A program made the position numbers and the translations under genes. This document shows positions 46,700-59,370 of a stretch of 64,000 nt of DNA, in pieces. The notes under the pieces are model-generated. The model ran no database searches. It was given only the letters and a program-made list of their open reading frames with translations, and had not been told where the DNA came from. Every line of letters begins with the position of its first letter. Within the stretch, counting starts at the first letter, position 1. Source of the stretch: Neoconidiobolus thromboides FSU 785. Its lineage: Eukaryota; Entomophthoromycota; Entomophthoromycetes; Entomophthorales; Neoconidiobolaceae. Location: NCBI GenBank assembly GCA_025603075.1, contig MU626292.1, positions 78,790 through 142,789 on the forward strand, written 5' to 3'.

Positions 46700-48294
46700 C
46701 TAAAGTTCATCGTATTTATTTTCAGGGGTAGGAGAGTATGCAGAAACGATGAAGAAAAGTACACCAAGCAATAACAAGATAATAAAGAAAAGATTAAAAA
46801 TAAACTTTTTATCATCTAAAACAAAAAAATGAAAAAAAATTAAATAACCTCTTAAACATTGCTTACTATTTTCAAATTTCTCTGGCAATGTGAATATTCT
46901 ACAAGTACCATCTGCTGAACCACTAATTAAATATTTTCCATCTTTACTAAAGCTCAATGTAGTAATAGCAAATGTATGTGCTTCTTTATAAGTTTCCAAT
47001 ACCTATTCAAGTATATAAATATGTAGACATAAAAAAGCAACTAAATTTACCCTTAAAGCATTACTATCACAAATACGAATGGATTGATCTGCACAAGCCA
47101 CAGCCAAAAATTTACCATCATAACTGAAAACATTAAATAAACAAAAAACCAAATCAATATTAAATTACCTAATAGCGAATGAACAAATAGGAGAAAAACC
47201 TAATGGACGAATAATTTCTTTTTCAAAGGTATCGATATCAAATTTTGAAATATAACTTCTTTTACGATCCTTAGAATTTATTGCTAAATAAAAATTATCT
47301 TTTGTTTCTTCTTTTCCAAATTTAATGTTTCTAAATTTGCAACTAACTTTATTCAAACTGCTTGGTGCTTCAATGTTATGTGCTAAGCTTCCATCTTTCA
47401 CATTAAAAAAATGGATCACTTTGTCTGATGCTGTGGCATACTAGTAGTTGAATTAATATTTTATTCTATTTTATTAAATATTAGATTCATTTACATATCT
47501 GTCTTCACTATCAATATCTCCATCACTAATTTCTTCATTGATGCATTGTTTTCCATTTACTTTTGGTGTTAATTCTGGATAGTTAAATAAACTAACCTAA
47601 GTAGAGATTAGCTATTGGATTTAGAATAAGTAATTTTATTTACTTGTCCTTCAGCTGAAGATATAAATAAAAGACTTCCTTCTTTATTGAATAGAGTAAC
47701 TCTCTTTTTTTTAAAGTTTAATACTATCCTTTTATATATATAATAAAAAAGAATTACTTGATAATCGTTTAAACTATTATTTTCAATAATACGCTTTGAT
47801 TGAGTTATGTCCATTCTATACCATTTAAAAAACTAATTCTTAACAACAAAATTAAACTACTTACTTATCTTTGTCCATTTTTCCTAATTTTAAACTTTCG
47901 TTTTCTCCTTTTATTATCTTATCTGAGGAGCCATTGATACCACATGCAAAAACATCAAACTAAAAATAATAAATTAAATCTATTCCATTTCAACTTTTGA
48001 ATGAAGAGAGCTTACTTCTTTATTATAAGATAAACTGGTAGGTGCATCATCTCCTGAAGTCAAATCTGCTTTCATTTTTAATACTAAGGTTTTATTTTTT
48101 ATTTGATATAATCTCTAATAATTGATTTTAATCTATTCGATAAATTTCCTAATTTATTAATTTACCAACTCGTTTTTCACTCCAGATCTTGAGCTGCCAC
48201 CACCACCAGCTAATAAAAATTGATCATTGTCTATGAATTCACTACAACTTATTGGAAAGCCTACTCTTTCTAAAAAACTATTGTTTCTAGTCAT
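46700..48294 (-). CDS. SEC12: Sec12/PREB-like guanine nucleotide exchange factor for Sar1
   Basis: Ten exons (48166-48294, 48016-48114, 47865-47959, 47758-47815, 47644-47703, 47495-47596, 47169-47440, 47051-47123, 46867-47002, 46700-46815) give about 379 residues. It is an ER membrane protein that loads Sar1 with GTP to start COPII budding. The N-terminal half carries the family K-loop GGGGSSRSGVKNEL, followed by WD40-type repeats (VTLFNKEGSLLFISSAEGQV, YDGKFLAVACADQSIRICD, TLSFSKDGKYLISGSADGTCRIF). A single hydrophobic helix (FIFNLFFIILLLLGVLFFIV) lies about 15 residues from the end, giving a type II protein with a short lumenal tail. The tail ends KYDEL, resembling an ER-retrieval (K/H)DEL signal. 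Every junction reads in frame. Confidence 0.9.
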
Positions 48295-48634
48295 CGTTTT
48301 TTTCAATAAAATGGAAAAAATGGTCAATTTAAAAATTACTTCGATCAGTTTTGATAATTGTTTTGATTAGGTGGCTTATTTGATTACTATTTTTTATTGG
48401 GGTTTTGATCATTTTGATGAATTTAGAAATGAGTTTTTTTAGAAATTAGGTGAGTAATTTTTAAATCTTAGGTTTTAAAAGTAAACAAATTATTTAAAAC
48501 CACTTCAAGTTTTTTATATGCATATGGAAATATCTTTAAAAAAAAGCAAGAATTCACAATCTTTTAAAACCCTATTTAAATTCTTTTTAGTTCAAATTTA
48601 AATCATTTCTATTGATTGACATATTTATAAAATA

Positions 48635-48746
48635 GTGAGGATACTTGATGGAGCCGAGAATTTGCCCAAAGCTACTAACATTTTCACACAATTAAGGATT
48701 TATTGGTGCTTTTGAGCAAGCTCTCCACCCCATCAAGTATCTTCAC
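48635..48746. mobile_element. TA-flanked miniature element (Tc1/mariner-like MITE)
   Basis: Left end GTGAGGATACTTGATGGAG and right end CCATCAAGTATCTTCAC form an inverted pair. TA lies outside both ends (48633-48634, 48747-48748). 112 bp with no coding. A TA duplication with such ends suggests a Tc1/mariner-type family; single copy here. Confidence 0.6.
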
Positions 48747-49126
48747 TAGTTTAGAAGCACGTTAACTAATTTTAGAATTTTCAAAAGTAGCAAAAAGGAC
48801 AATTGATAAAAGAATGCTTCAATATTTAAATAAATTAGTGGCATGCTATTAGTCAAATGGTAAACAATGACGATTAACATTTTGGGCCAATTTTTGATTT
48901 TTTAAGCTAATAAAATTGTATTAATATTTTAAGCAACTTTCCCAATCCTTCAAATTTCTAATACTAATCAATATAAACGCTACTTTATCTCAAATTAAAT
49001 CTTCCTGTCTAAAAGTTACATTGAAATAAATTTAGTTTATTAAAATTTTCGCTTGATTAGTGATTTACTTAAATTATTATGTGGGCATTTTTATTGTATA
49101 CTTGACCAAACAAAAACTAAAAATAA

Positions 49127-49223
49127 GGGAGTGTTTTTTTGACTTCATTATTTTTTCCATTTTTTAAGCGCTATTTAAACAGAAGGTTTGTAGTAAAATT
49201 CTTAAACATAAAAATACATCCCC
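49127..49223 (+). mobile_element. GGGGATGT miniature element, copy 21
   Basis: 97 bp, ATAA on both sides (49123-49126, 49224-49227), ends GGGAGTGTTTTTTTG and ATACATCCCC. Confidence 0.88.
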
Positions 49224-49426
49224 ATAATTTGTTCAAATTAGTAATATAATGCCCAATTCTATATTTAAAATATTTGACTACTACTAAATTGTCTCGAACA
49301 ACCACCGATCAAGCAAGATTTAGCTATTAAAAATCAAGTTTTGTTGATCATAATATAAAAAACTAAAATTGTTAAAGCAGTTAATCATCTTACAAAGATC
49401 CAATAAAAAGTGTTAGTTAGTATTAA

Positions 49427-49610
49427 TTGAGGATATCTATGAACTAACTGCTGATAAGCACGTAATAGCAGTCTCTGTGCCTTTAGGCATTAAAGTTAGC
49501 CTTTTCACCAACAATAATATTAAAGAGAACTAGAGTTTTGGGCCTAGATTCGGGTTGAAATGCATCACAATTATGCTTTTGCAAAAAATAAGGGAACTAG
49601 TTTGACTCTT
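49427..49610 (+). pseudogene. Coding relic, possibly beta/gamma-crystallin-like
   Basis: The plus-strand frame reads EDIYELTADKHVIAVSVPLG, then IKVSLFTNNNIKEN, a stop, and SFGPRFGLKCITIMLLQKIRELV. VPLGIKVSLFTNNN recalls the VPPGxKVTLY/F motif of secreted crystallin-fold proteins. No start, one internal stop and no further exons, so it is not a gene now. The family guess is weak. Confidence 0.3.
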
Positions 49611-50412
49611 AAGTATGTTTTGAGTAATTGACTTAGATTAAAAAAGGAAGACTTGCCCAAAGTACTAATAATATTTGGTATAAAACTATTGCTAATAGGT
49701 TGAGTAAATTCTTTACTTTTAGCCATTCATCTCAACAACTATTGAATACCTGATTTTTATCTCTGGAGCTGCCCAAAAATTAAGATAAAGTCTGACTATG
49801 AGAGTGTTTTTTGCCAATTGTCCTTTTCTCGCCACTTTCTAAACAAAAAGTAAATAACAAAGTTTAAAAGTATATGAAAAAAAATCAAAAGATAAATTAG
49901 TATTAAAAAAGTATACTTTAATTGGTCTTATTTATAAACTTATGCTTGCTATTAATTTTATAATTCCATAAAAGTTAATAACTGCCACTTTAGCTTTGTT
50001 CCACAATTTCTATTCAATGTTGATATAAAAATAAGCTATCAAAATTAGTCAACAATTAATAATAATTTCTAAGTTTATAGATGATCCTAACAATCAATTA
50101 TATCATCCATACCTTACACGAAATGATTTTTCTACTTATAAGTTAATAATTAAAAGTAGATGTTTGAAATTAGCCCTATTTCTCATCATCAAAGAAACTT
50201 TATTAGTAGATCTTGAAAAAAATAAGTATTGATTTAAACAATTAAAGATTTTAAGGATAACAAATGATAAATGTACTTCAATTTAATTAAAACTTTAAAT
50301 TTATATTTATCAATTTATTAAGAAAAAGAAAAGTACATAAAAAAGGAAACTCTATTTGCCACTTCACCATTCACCATTCACCAATCCTAACTATTACATC
50401 ATTATTCTTCGT

Positions 50413-51084
50413 TTATCCACATTTACCAGTTTTAAGATCACAAACACCTTGATAAGCGATACACTCTGGAGGCGCTTGTTCTTCCACATCATCTGGATCT
50501 CCACCCGCTGCTTGATAAATTTCCCTAATAGAAGGATACAAAGCGGCCGTTTTTTGACGATATTCATAAACTAATCCAGCTTCACTTCTTACAACAAAAG
50601 TACCACCTAATTGGAAACCATCACCTTTGAAGTCACCAGCAATTTTTTTATCCTGTGCTGCTTTAATAGCAGCTCTACCTGTAGCTGTAAATAAATCTGA
50701 AATACCAGTAAATGCGGACGTTCTTGTTAATCCTAAGGCACTATGGGTTAATCTTTCTTTATCCAAATACAAACCCCATTGCCAAAAACCACCGGATAAA
50801 AAGTCTTCTAAGCCTACTTCGTCAAAAGTAATGGCAACTAGTTTTACACCTAAATCATCAAATAAAGGCTTTAATTCACTAAGTAACCGGGATTCATATC
50901 GACATAGTGGACAACCTAAACGACGTAGTACCTTTAAGATAACAGTGCAGTTGTTCCATAAGGTATTTAAAGTGATAGGGTTCTTTTTCATATCATATAC
51001 TGTAATACCCTCTAAAAATTTGGGCTTTTTATCCTTAGTAGTAGCCTTGCCTTTTTTTAATTTTAATTTACTGATAATGGCCAT
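50413..51084 (-). CDS. Peroxiredoxin-like PRXL2/AhpC-TSA family protein, copy A
   Basis: Intronless, 223 residues. Thioredoxin-fold protein of the AhpC/TSA-like PRXL2 group, thought to act in cytosolic redox balance. The helix after strand 2 holds the CxxC motif (LGCPLCRYESRLLSELKPLFDDL). Other family marks are LVAITFDEVGLEDFL, GLYLDKERLTHSALGL, GFQLGGTFVV and YEYRQKTAALYPS. The C-terminal tail adds a second Cys pair (CDLKTGKCG) absent from the neighbouring paralogue. The start MAIISKLKLKK lies directly downstream of an AAAAT tract. It forms a same-strand tandem pair with the gene at 52450. Substrate and real activity are unknown. Confidence 0.85.
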   Translation of the reverse strand: MAIISKLKLKKGKATTKDKKPKFLEGITVYDMKKNPITLNTLWNNCTVILKVLRRLGCPLCRYESRLLSELKPLFDDLGVKLVAITFDEVGLEDFLSGGFWQWGLYLDKERLTHSALGLTRTSAFTGISDLFTATGRAAIKAAQDKKIAGDFKGDGFQLGGTFVVRSEAGLVYEYRQKTAALYPSIREIYQAAGGDPDDVEEQAPPECIAYQGVCDLKTGKCG

Positions 51085-51172
51085 TTTGTTTTATTTTATT
51101 TTTTATTTTATTTTCTATTTTATTTTTTATTTTATTTTATTTTATTTTATTTTATTTTATTTGTTTATTTTT
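51085..51172. repeat. TTTTA microsatellite against the start of PRXL2 copy A
   Basis: About 85 bp of TTTTA-type units (TTTTATTTTA...) begin one base beyond the start codon, so on the coding strand the whole leader is AAAAT repeats. Confidence 0.9.
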
Positions 51173-52449
51173 TTTATTAAAAATCAATTAAAAGATTTAG
51201 TGGTATTTATACTATTTTTTATGTAGTGTTAAATATTAATTTTTAATTTTTAATTTTCATGCTTTATTAATGGGTTAATTATTAATTGTTACTATTTTTA
51301 TTATCTTTAAATATACTTTTATTTTATTTTATTTTAAACCTTTAACAAATATTATTAGTTTCAAACATTGTTTAAAGATTGAAGTTAAAAACATGATTCA
51401 CTGTATGATTAATTTTAGTTAAATCTTTATTTTTTATTATTAAATCTAAGTTTTATTACTGATATTTGATTATTCTACAATTAAACTTTAGCTATTAATT
51501 ATTAATTTTTATTAATTTTTATTAATTTTTAATAACATTTATCGTAAACAGAAGATAGTAAAATAGAATATTACGATAATATTCTAATGTTATTAAAACT
51601 TAATACAAAAAGTTAATAAATAATACAATATAAAACAAGATGAGAATAATTTTTCAAAGTTCAATAAAACTTAATTTCAAACATTAGAAACCTTGGAGTT
51701 TAAAAAAACTTTGCGTTTTTAGTTTACCAGAGTGAGATTAAAATCATATATATGAAAATCATTTACTAAATAAATTCATATCAAAAATTAAAATCAACCA
51801 AATTCAATTTTATGGCTGTTTAAAAAATAAACATAAAATTAAAATTAAATAAAAAAAAGTGAGATGTTTTATTATTTTTTCATCTTTTTAGAACTAATTG
51901 TTACATTTTTATAAATTTTATTTATTTTTAGTAACTTTTAAATATAAAACATTGAAGTCCTTAATGGCTGTGATAAGATAATAGAGACTAATATTTTCAT
52001 TTCTGAGTTTATATTTTAGTTTCAACTTAAAACTTTAGATTAAAATTGAATTTTCATAGTTTTGAGATGTTATCTTATCAAGTATAACATAGGGGAGTGT
52101 TTTTTTGATTTCATTATTTTTTCCATTTTTAAGTGCTATTTAAGTGGAAAAACTGTTAGTAAAATTCTTAAACACAAAAATACATCCCCATAGGAAGTTT
52201 AAAATTATATTATTCATAGATTTCAAGCTCAAAAATAATCTCATTGAACTTAAACTAGGACATATCCCATCGAAATTTTAAATTCAACTATAAGATTCTC
52301 ATCGAAATTTTAAAAATCACAAGACATTAATCATAAAAAATTCTTAATACAATTAAGATTCCCAAAAAAAACAAATATTACATATTTATTACAAAAAAAT
52401 GTCTAATTTTATTACATACAAAGAATGTGATTATTCTCAAAAAAGTCTT
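51173..52449. other. Intergenic between the PRXL2 paralogues
   Basis: AT-rich, with GGGGATGT element copy 22 at 52093. No further gene. Confidence 0.45.
52093..52189 (+). mobile_element. GGGGATGT miniature element, copy 22
   Basis: 97 bp with ATAG on both sides (52089-52092, 52190-52193). It sits between the two PRXL2 paralogues, 260 bp beyond the stop of copy B. Confidence 0.88.
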
Positions 52450-53106
52450 CTATTTCTTATCCTTAGGATCTTGTAAAAGCACACATTCTGGTGGTGCTTG
52501 CTCTTCTACATCTTCTGGGTCTCCACCTGCAGCCTTAAAAATCTCTTTAATCGAAGGATATAAGGCCGCATGTGATTGACGATATTCATATACTAAACCA
52601 GCATCTTTTTTAATTACAAAAGTACCACCTAGTTGAAAGCCATCCCCCTTAAAATTGCCTTTAATATTTCGACCCATTGAAGCTTTAATTGCAGCCCGAC
52701 CTTGAATGCTAAAGATGTCAGCAATGGCACTACTGGGAGATTGTTTTGTTAATCCTAAGGCACAATGAGTTAATTTTTCTTTATCAACATAAAGTCCCCA
52801 TTCCCAATAACCGCCATTAAGAAATTCTTGTAGACCAACTTCATCAAAGGTAATAGCTACTAATTTTATTTTGAGATCATCAAATAAGGGTTTTAAATCC
52901 GAAAGTAAACGAGCTTCATATCGACATAAGGGACAACCTAAACGACGCAATACTTTTAAAATAACAGTACAGTTATTCCATAACGAGTTTAAAGCTACAG
53001 GTTCATTTTTGGCATTAAAAACTATAATACCTTCTAAAAATGAAGGTGTTTCTTTTTTTCCATATCCTTTCGCTTTTTTCATTTTAAGTTTACTAATAAT
53101 GGCCAT
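52450..53106 (-). CDS. Peroxiredoxin-like PRXL2/AhpC-TSA family protein, copy B
   Basis: Intronless, 218 residues, clearly paralogous to copy A (same MAIISKLK start, LWNNCTVILKVLRRLGCPLCRYE core, LVAITFDEVGL, GFQLGGTFVI, YEYRQSHAALYPSIKEI, EEQAPPEC). It differs in the linker after residue 10 and lacks the extra C-terminal Cys pair, ending LLQDPKDKK. The CxxC motif is intact. A local duplication with both copies under coding constraint suggests retained or divided function. Redox role is inferred from the family. Confidence 0.85.
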   Translation of the reverse strand: MAIISKLKMKKAKGYGKKETPSFLEGIIVFNAKNEPVALNSLWNNCTVILKVLRRLGCPLCRYEARLLSDLKPLFDDLKIKLVAITFDEVGLQEFLNGGYWEWGLYVDKEKLTHCALGLTKQSPSSAIADIFSIQGRAAIKASMGRNIKGNFKGDGFQLGGTFVIKKDAGLVYEYRQSHAALYPSIKEIFKAAGGDPEDVEEQAPPECVLLQDPKDKK

Positions 53107-53124
53107 AGTTTAATAGTATTATTT

Positions 53125-53300
53125 GTATTCGTTTTAATTTTAATTTTAATTTTAATTTTAAATCAAAATAAATTTAAATTTTATGTTTATATACTTTAAC
53201 TTTTTCAATGTGATCTTATTATTTTATTATTTTATCATCTTACTTTTGAATTTGAATTTGAATTTAAATTTAAATTTGAATTTAAATTTGAATTTTATCG
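53125..53300. repeat. TTTTAA and TTTGAA/TTTAAA microsatellites upstream of PRXL2 copy B
   Basis: Hexamer runs at about 53131-53162 and 53237-53296. As in copy A, simple A/T repeats make up the leader and promoter-proximal DNA. Confidence 0.85.
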
Positions 53301-54114
53301 ATGTAACAAGGTTTGAAAGCAAATGTTTTGCTTGATTTTTATGAAATTGTAAGGTTAATAAGCAATAATTTCATTCTATTCTTATTGATTATATATATAT
53401 TTATTATTTGTTACTTACATCGGAGCTTAAATTTTTACCTTTTTTTATTCAGTTTTAATTTTTGGAGTTTAAAAATGTTAAGTAATTGAAATTAAATCTT
53501 TCTTTTTTAAAATAGAATTAATATCTTAATTTTTATTATTATTATAAAAAATAAATTATTATTTTTTAATACTAATTATTTATTAATTTTTTATAATTAT
53601 TTATTATTAAAATTCAATAGAATAATAAGAAGTGAATTTTAATAGCATATCTTAATTTTATTAGAAAATATTCAAGTTACATATCGTTTGATATTATGAA
53701 GTTTAGAAGAAATAATTCTTTTAAACTTATATAATTTTAAACTTATATTTTAAAAAGTTAAATTTCAATTTTAATTCTCATTTTAAAATGTGTAACAATG
53801 TTAAACAGTAATGAAACAAAATTCATGTCAGAATTTTAATTTTAAATCTCAACTAAAACATCAATTCTAAAAAAATAATATTTGAAACTTTAACAAAAAA
53901 AATAAATTTCAAAAATAAATCTTATAATCTATTTTATATGTATCAAATATCAAACAATAATAAATTTCAATAAATAATTATAGAATAAAAAATAAAAAAT
54001 AAAAAATAAAAAATAAAAAATAAAAAATAAAAAATAAAAAATAAAAAATAAAAGATATAATTAAATTAAATATATAATCTATTCTATACTTAAAACTTCC
54101 CATTCTCTCCTTCT
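53301..54114. other. Intergenic, ending in a 7-bp microsatellite
   Basis: AT-rich; no gene. The AATAAAA repeat is listed separately. Confidence 0.4.
53985..54052. repeat. (AATAAAA)n microsatellite
   Basis: About nine to ten uninterrupted 7-bp units, just beyond the 3' end of the Dbp4 gene. Confidence 0.9.
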
Positions 54115-56981
54115 TTAAAGATTTAATAATTTTAATGCCAAAGCTTCTTGATCTTCAATAGTAATTGGTTGATCCAGTTCAATAACTTTTGTTTTCTTGT
54201 TCTTTTTGTTATCTTCTTTTTCTTTTGATAATCTTTTATTCTTTGAGTAATCCACTAATATTTTATCATCATCATTTTCATTATCACTGCTATTATTATT
54301 TTCATTATCACTGTCACTATTATTTTCATCATCACTAACATCATCATCATTACCTAAAATAACTTGCATTTCAGTGTCTTCATAATCTTCTTTAAACTAA
54401 ATAAATAAAAATAAGTAATCAATTAATTAATTAATATTATTATTCTAATTAAAAATACTCAATTTTATTTTACCTTAGCTTTTAATTTTAATTTCTTTTC
54501 TTTTTTCTTATCTTTAGCTAATTGTTTATCATGAATATCCGCCAATTTAAATTCCATGTTTTGTTGTTCAATATATTCTTTTTGAATTTTCTTAATATCA
54601 GAATTTTCTAAAAATTCTTGTCCATCTTCTAACTCATATAATTGATGTGCCTAAAATTAAATATGTTAATTTTAATCTTCTTTCTTTTTCATAATTACTA
54701 CAATAAATTGCCACTTACATTTCCTTCGTCATCAAATACCATTTTTTCATTTTTGTTACCACCTTTTAATGCTTTTTGTTTAGCGTTTAATATTTGTCTT
54801 TTATTCATAGCAGCAACTTCCTAATAAAACATAAAATATAAGATATAAAATACAAATTAATTAACTAATCATTCTAATCTTTTCTAAAAATACTCACCTC
54901 AGCACTTTTCCCAAATGTAGCATCATCATTATTATCTAGCGCATGATCTCTTCTTTTAATCTTCATAAAATCATCATCTAGACTTTCATTATCACTTTCT
55001 CTATCTACTAATTTATTATAATGTTCTGCTAAAACAGTTCGATTTTTTTTTAAAAATAATTTTTCAACTTTAGTCTTAGTTTGTTTATCCGTTGATTTTT
55101 TCTTTTCTTCTTCTTCATTATCTTTTTCATTTATTATTTCTCCCACTTTACTTTCATTCATTTTCTTATCTTTCTTTTTGAAAAATTTAATATTAGGTGT
55201 ACCTGGAAGACCAAGGGATTCTGCAAATTGTTCTGCTGGAAGGGCATGTACATCAAATATTTGTTTATTTTTTTGTAAATAAATCGATTTCATATAAGAA
55301 ACAAATGCCTTTTGTCCAATATATTTAATTTCTGGGTCTTTAAAACAAAATGCTTGTAATTGATGTTGAATTTCTTTTAATTGTGATTTTTTGGCTGCTA
55401 TTTTGTTAATTTTGATTTCTTTCTTTTCAATTTCTTCTACCATTTTCATTTCACTTGGTAATAAAAACAAAAGTGAACTTCCACTCGATTCATATCTTGC
55501 TGTACGTCCAATTCGATGAATATATGTTTCTACATCTTCTGGACAATCTAATTGAATTACCCATTCTACCTTAGGAAAATCCAAACCTCTTGCTGCTATA
55601 TCAGTACAAAATAATACACATTCGGGCATTTTGATGTATTTTTCATATACTTCAATACGTTTACTTTGTTTCTGTTTACCATGTAAATGTAATAATGGTA
55701 TACCAGGTTGTAATTTACAAAAAGTCTCAAAGATATAACGAACCTAAATAAAATAATTCTCTATTAATATTTTTATCTTACAATGTATTTTTATATATTA
55801 TTTCACCTGTTTACAACTAGACATAAAAACAATAGTTTTGTTTTTTAAATGGGTTTTAATAAAAGAATATAAGGTATCTAATTTCTTTGGTAATTCAACT
55901 GTCATATAAAATTGTTCTAAATTTTTAGGCGTTGAAAATTTATTTTTTTCATAAACACCTACATATTCCGGTTGATTTAAAGATAATCGTGATAAATCTT
56001 TAACTGATTTAGTTTGTGTAGCTGAAAATAACATTGTTTGTCTTTCTTTAGGTAAAAATTCAATAATTGAATTAACGCTTTTACTAAATCCCATATCTAA
56101 AATTCGATCCGCTTCATCTAATACTATTACAAAATAATAAATAACAATATTATTATTGACCTTTTTTAGTTCATTTTTATCAAGTAAAACTTACCTAAAA
56201 CCTGTAAATTATCTGCATTAAATCCACTCGTTTCATCCATATGTTGTAATAATCGACCTGGTGTACCAATCAATATATTCATTTTACTAATTCTTTCTTT
56301 TTCATGTTTTACTTGTTTACCACCAATCACTAAACCTGCAGATAAACTATGATGTTTGCCAATCTTACATAAAACCCCAAATATTTGTACAGCCTAAAAA
56401 GAATTGGAATATTAGTCAAAAAGAAGAGAGAGAAAAGGATAATAACTTACTAATTCTCTAGTTGGAGAAATAATCAAAGCACCTAAACCATCTTGTGAGC
56501 CCCATTTATTTAAATATAAGTTTTCAATAACCTAAAAGAAATTTCAATTAATTAAAAATTTCTCCTTTTTTTTTTATTACTTACAGGTATTAAAAAAGCT
56601 AATGTTTTACCACTTCCAGTTTTAGCTGCTGCTAATACATCTTTACGACTTAAAGCTTTTGGTAATGCTAATTTTTGAATCTCCGTCATTTCTAAGAAAT
56701 TACTTTCTTTTAAACCTAAATTTTGAATACAAGTTAGATATTATAATAAAATTCACAGTTGATATTTAATAAAACTTACCTCGAATTGTTTTACTAGAGA
56801 TGGGTAACTCAGTAAACTTATTAGTTTCCGGTGGAGTCTATAACAAAGAATAGAATCAATTAAGGATATATGAATTTATTAAAAATTTATTTACAATCTC
56901 TTTTGTTTCCAAAATCAATTTTTCAATCTCTTCTAAATCTGCTTTGACTCGATCTTTTCTACCTCCTTGTAACTTAGGCAT
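54115..56981 (-). CDS. DBP4: DEAD-box RNA helicase Dbp4/DDX10
   Basis: Ten exons (56895-56981, 56780-56837, 56585-56715, 56451-56531, 56195-56393, 55807-56123, 54898-55743, 54719-54820, 54474-54650, 54115-54396) give about 759 residues. Nucleolar helicase for early 18S pre-rRNA processing (U14 release in yeast). All motifs are present: Q-motif region [19 protein letters not shown], Ia PTREL, Ib [92 protein letters not shown] and the C-terminal EALALKLL-type end mark the Dbp4 branch. The tail has long acidic Asp/Asn/Glu stretches. A 3' splice-like TTTTAACAG lies just upstream of the start ATG, so a 5' UTR intron is possible. Confidence 0.95.
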
Positions 56982-57280
56982 TTGGATTCTTTTTCTGTTA
57001 AAAGATTTAAAAATGGAAATTGAATTGAAAATTTTGAAAATTAAGTTTATTCTAATTCTCTCAAGAATAACCACTCAAAAATAAAAATTTCATTTGTTTT
57101 TTAACTCAAGGTTGATACTAAGTTTTTTTTTCTTATTTAATAACAGTTAAGAAATGACCAAAATCTAGACTAAAATAATTCAAAAAAGCAAAACTCAAAA
57201 AGCTTACAAAAAATCTTCAATTATAAAAAACCTAGAATATTTATTTATTATCATTAAAATTCAATTCTCACACATAGTGT

Positions 57281-58976
<1,696 letters not shown>

Positions 58977-59370
58977 TTTTAATTATATTGAAAATGAAAA
59001 AATAATAATGAATTTCTTTTTTTGATGAATTTAATTTTGTTTTATAAAATTAACAAAATCAGATATCTTTTTGATGTAAAACCATAATGTTTGAATTTCA
59101 AATAAAGTAGTGAAACAAATAATGTCCAAGTTATTAGAAACAATAAAAAATGATTATTAAAAATAAATAGAATAATTGAACTCAAAACATCGATTTTATT
59201 TTTATTTAAAATGAAATCAAAAAGAAGAAGGGGAGGTAAAGATCTTAAATGAAAAAAAGAAAAAGAGGGATACAAAAGAGACAAATTTTTAAATTTGAGT
59301 GAAAAGATAGAAAAATGGCATCAACATAAATTCAATTATAAACGTAAAACCAAGTACCAAGTTTTTTCTT
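58977..59370. other. Intergenic between NKAP-like and RBMS-like genes
   Basis: 394 bp; promoter of the NKAP-like gene and 3' end of the RBMS-like gene. No gene. Confidence 0.4.

Larger units (their letters stand above)
48295..50412. other. Intergenic, repeats and a decayed coding relic
   Basis: About 2.1 kb. It contains the TA-flanked miniature element (48635-48746), GGGGATGT copy 21, and a stop-bearing coding-like relic near 49430-49610. No intact gene. Confidence 0.45.

Noticed and set aside
50627-51226. 199-codon plus-strand frame opposite PRXL2 copy A
   Set aside because: It is the antisense of a conserved gene and ends in microsatellite translation (poly Phe/Tyr/Ile).
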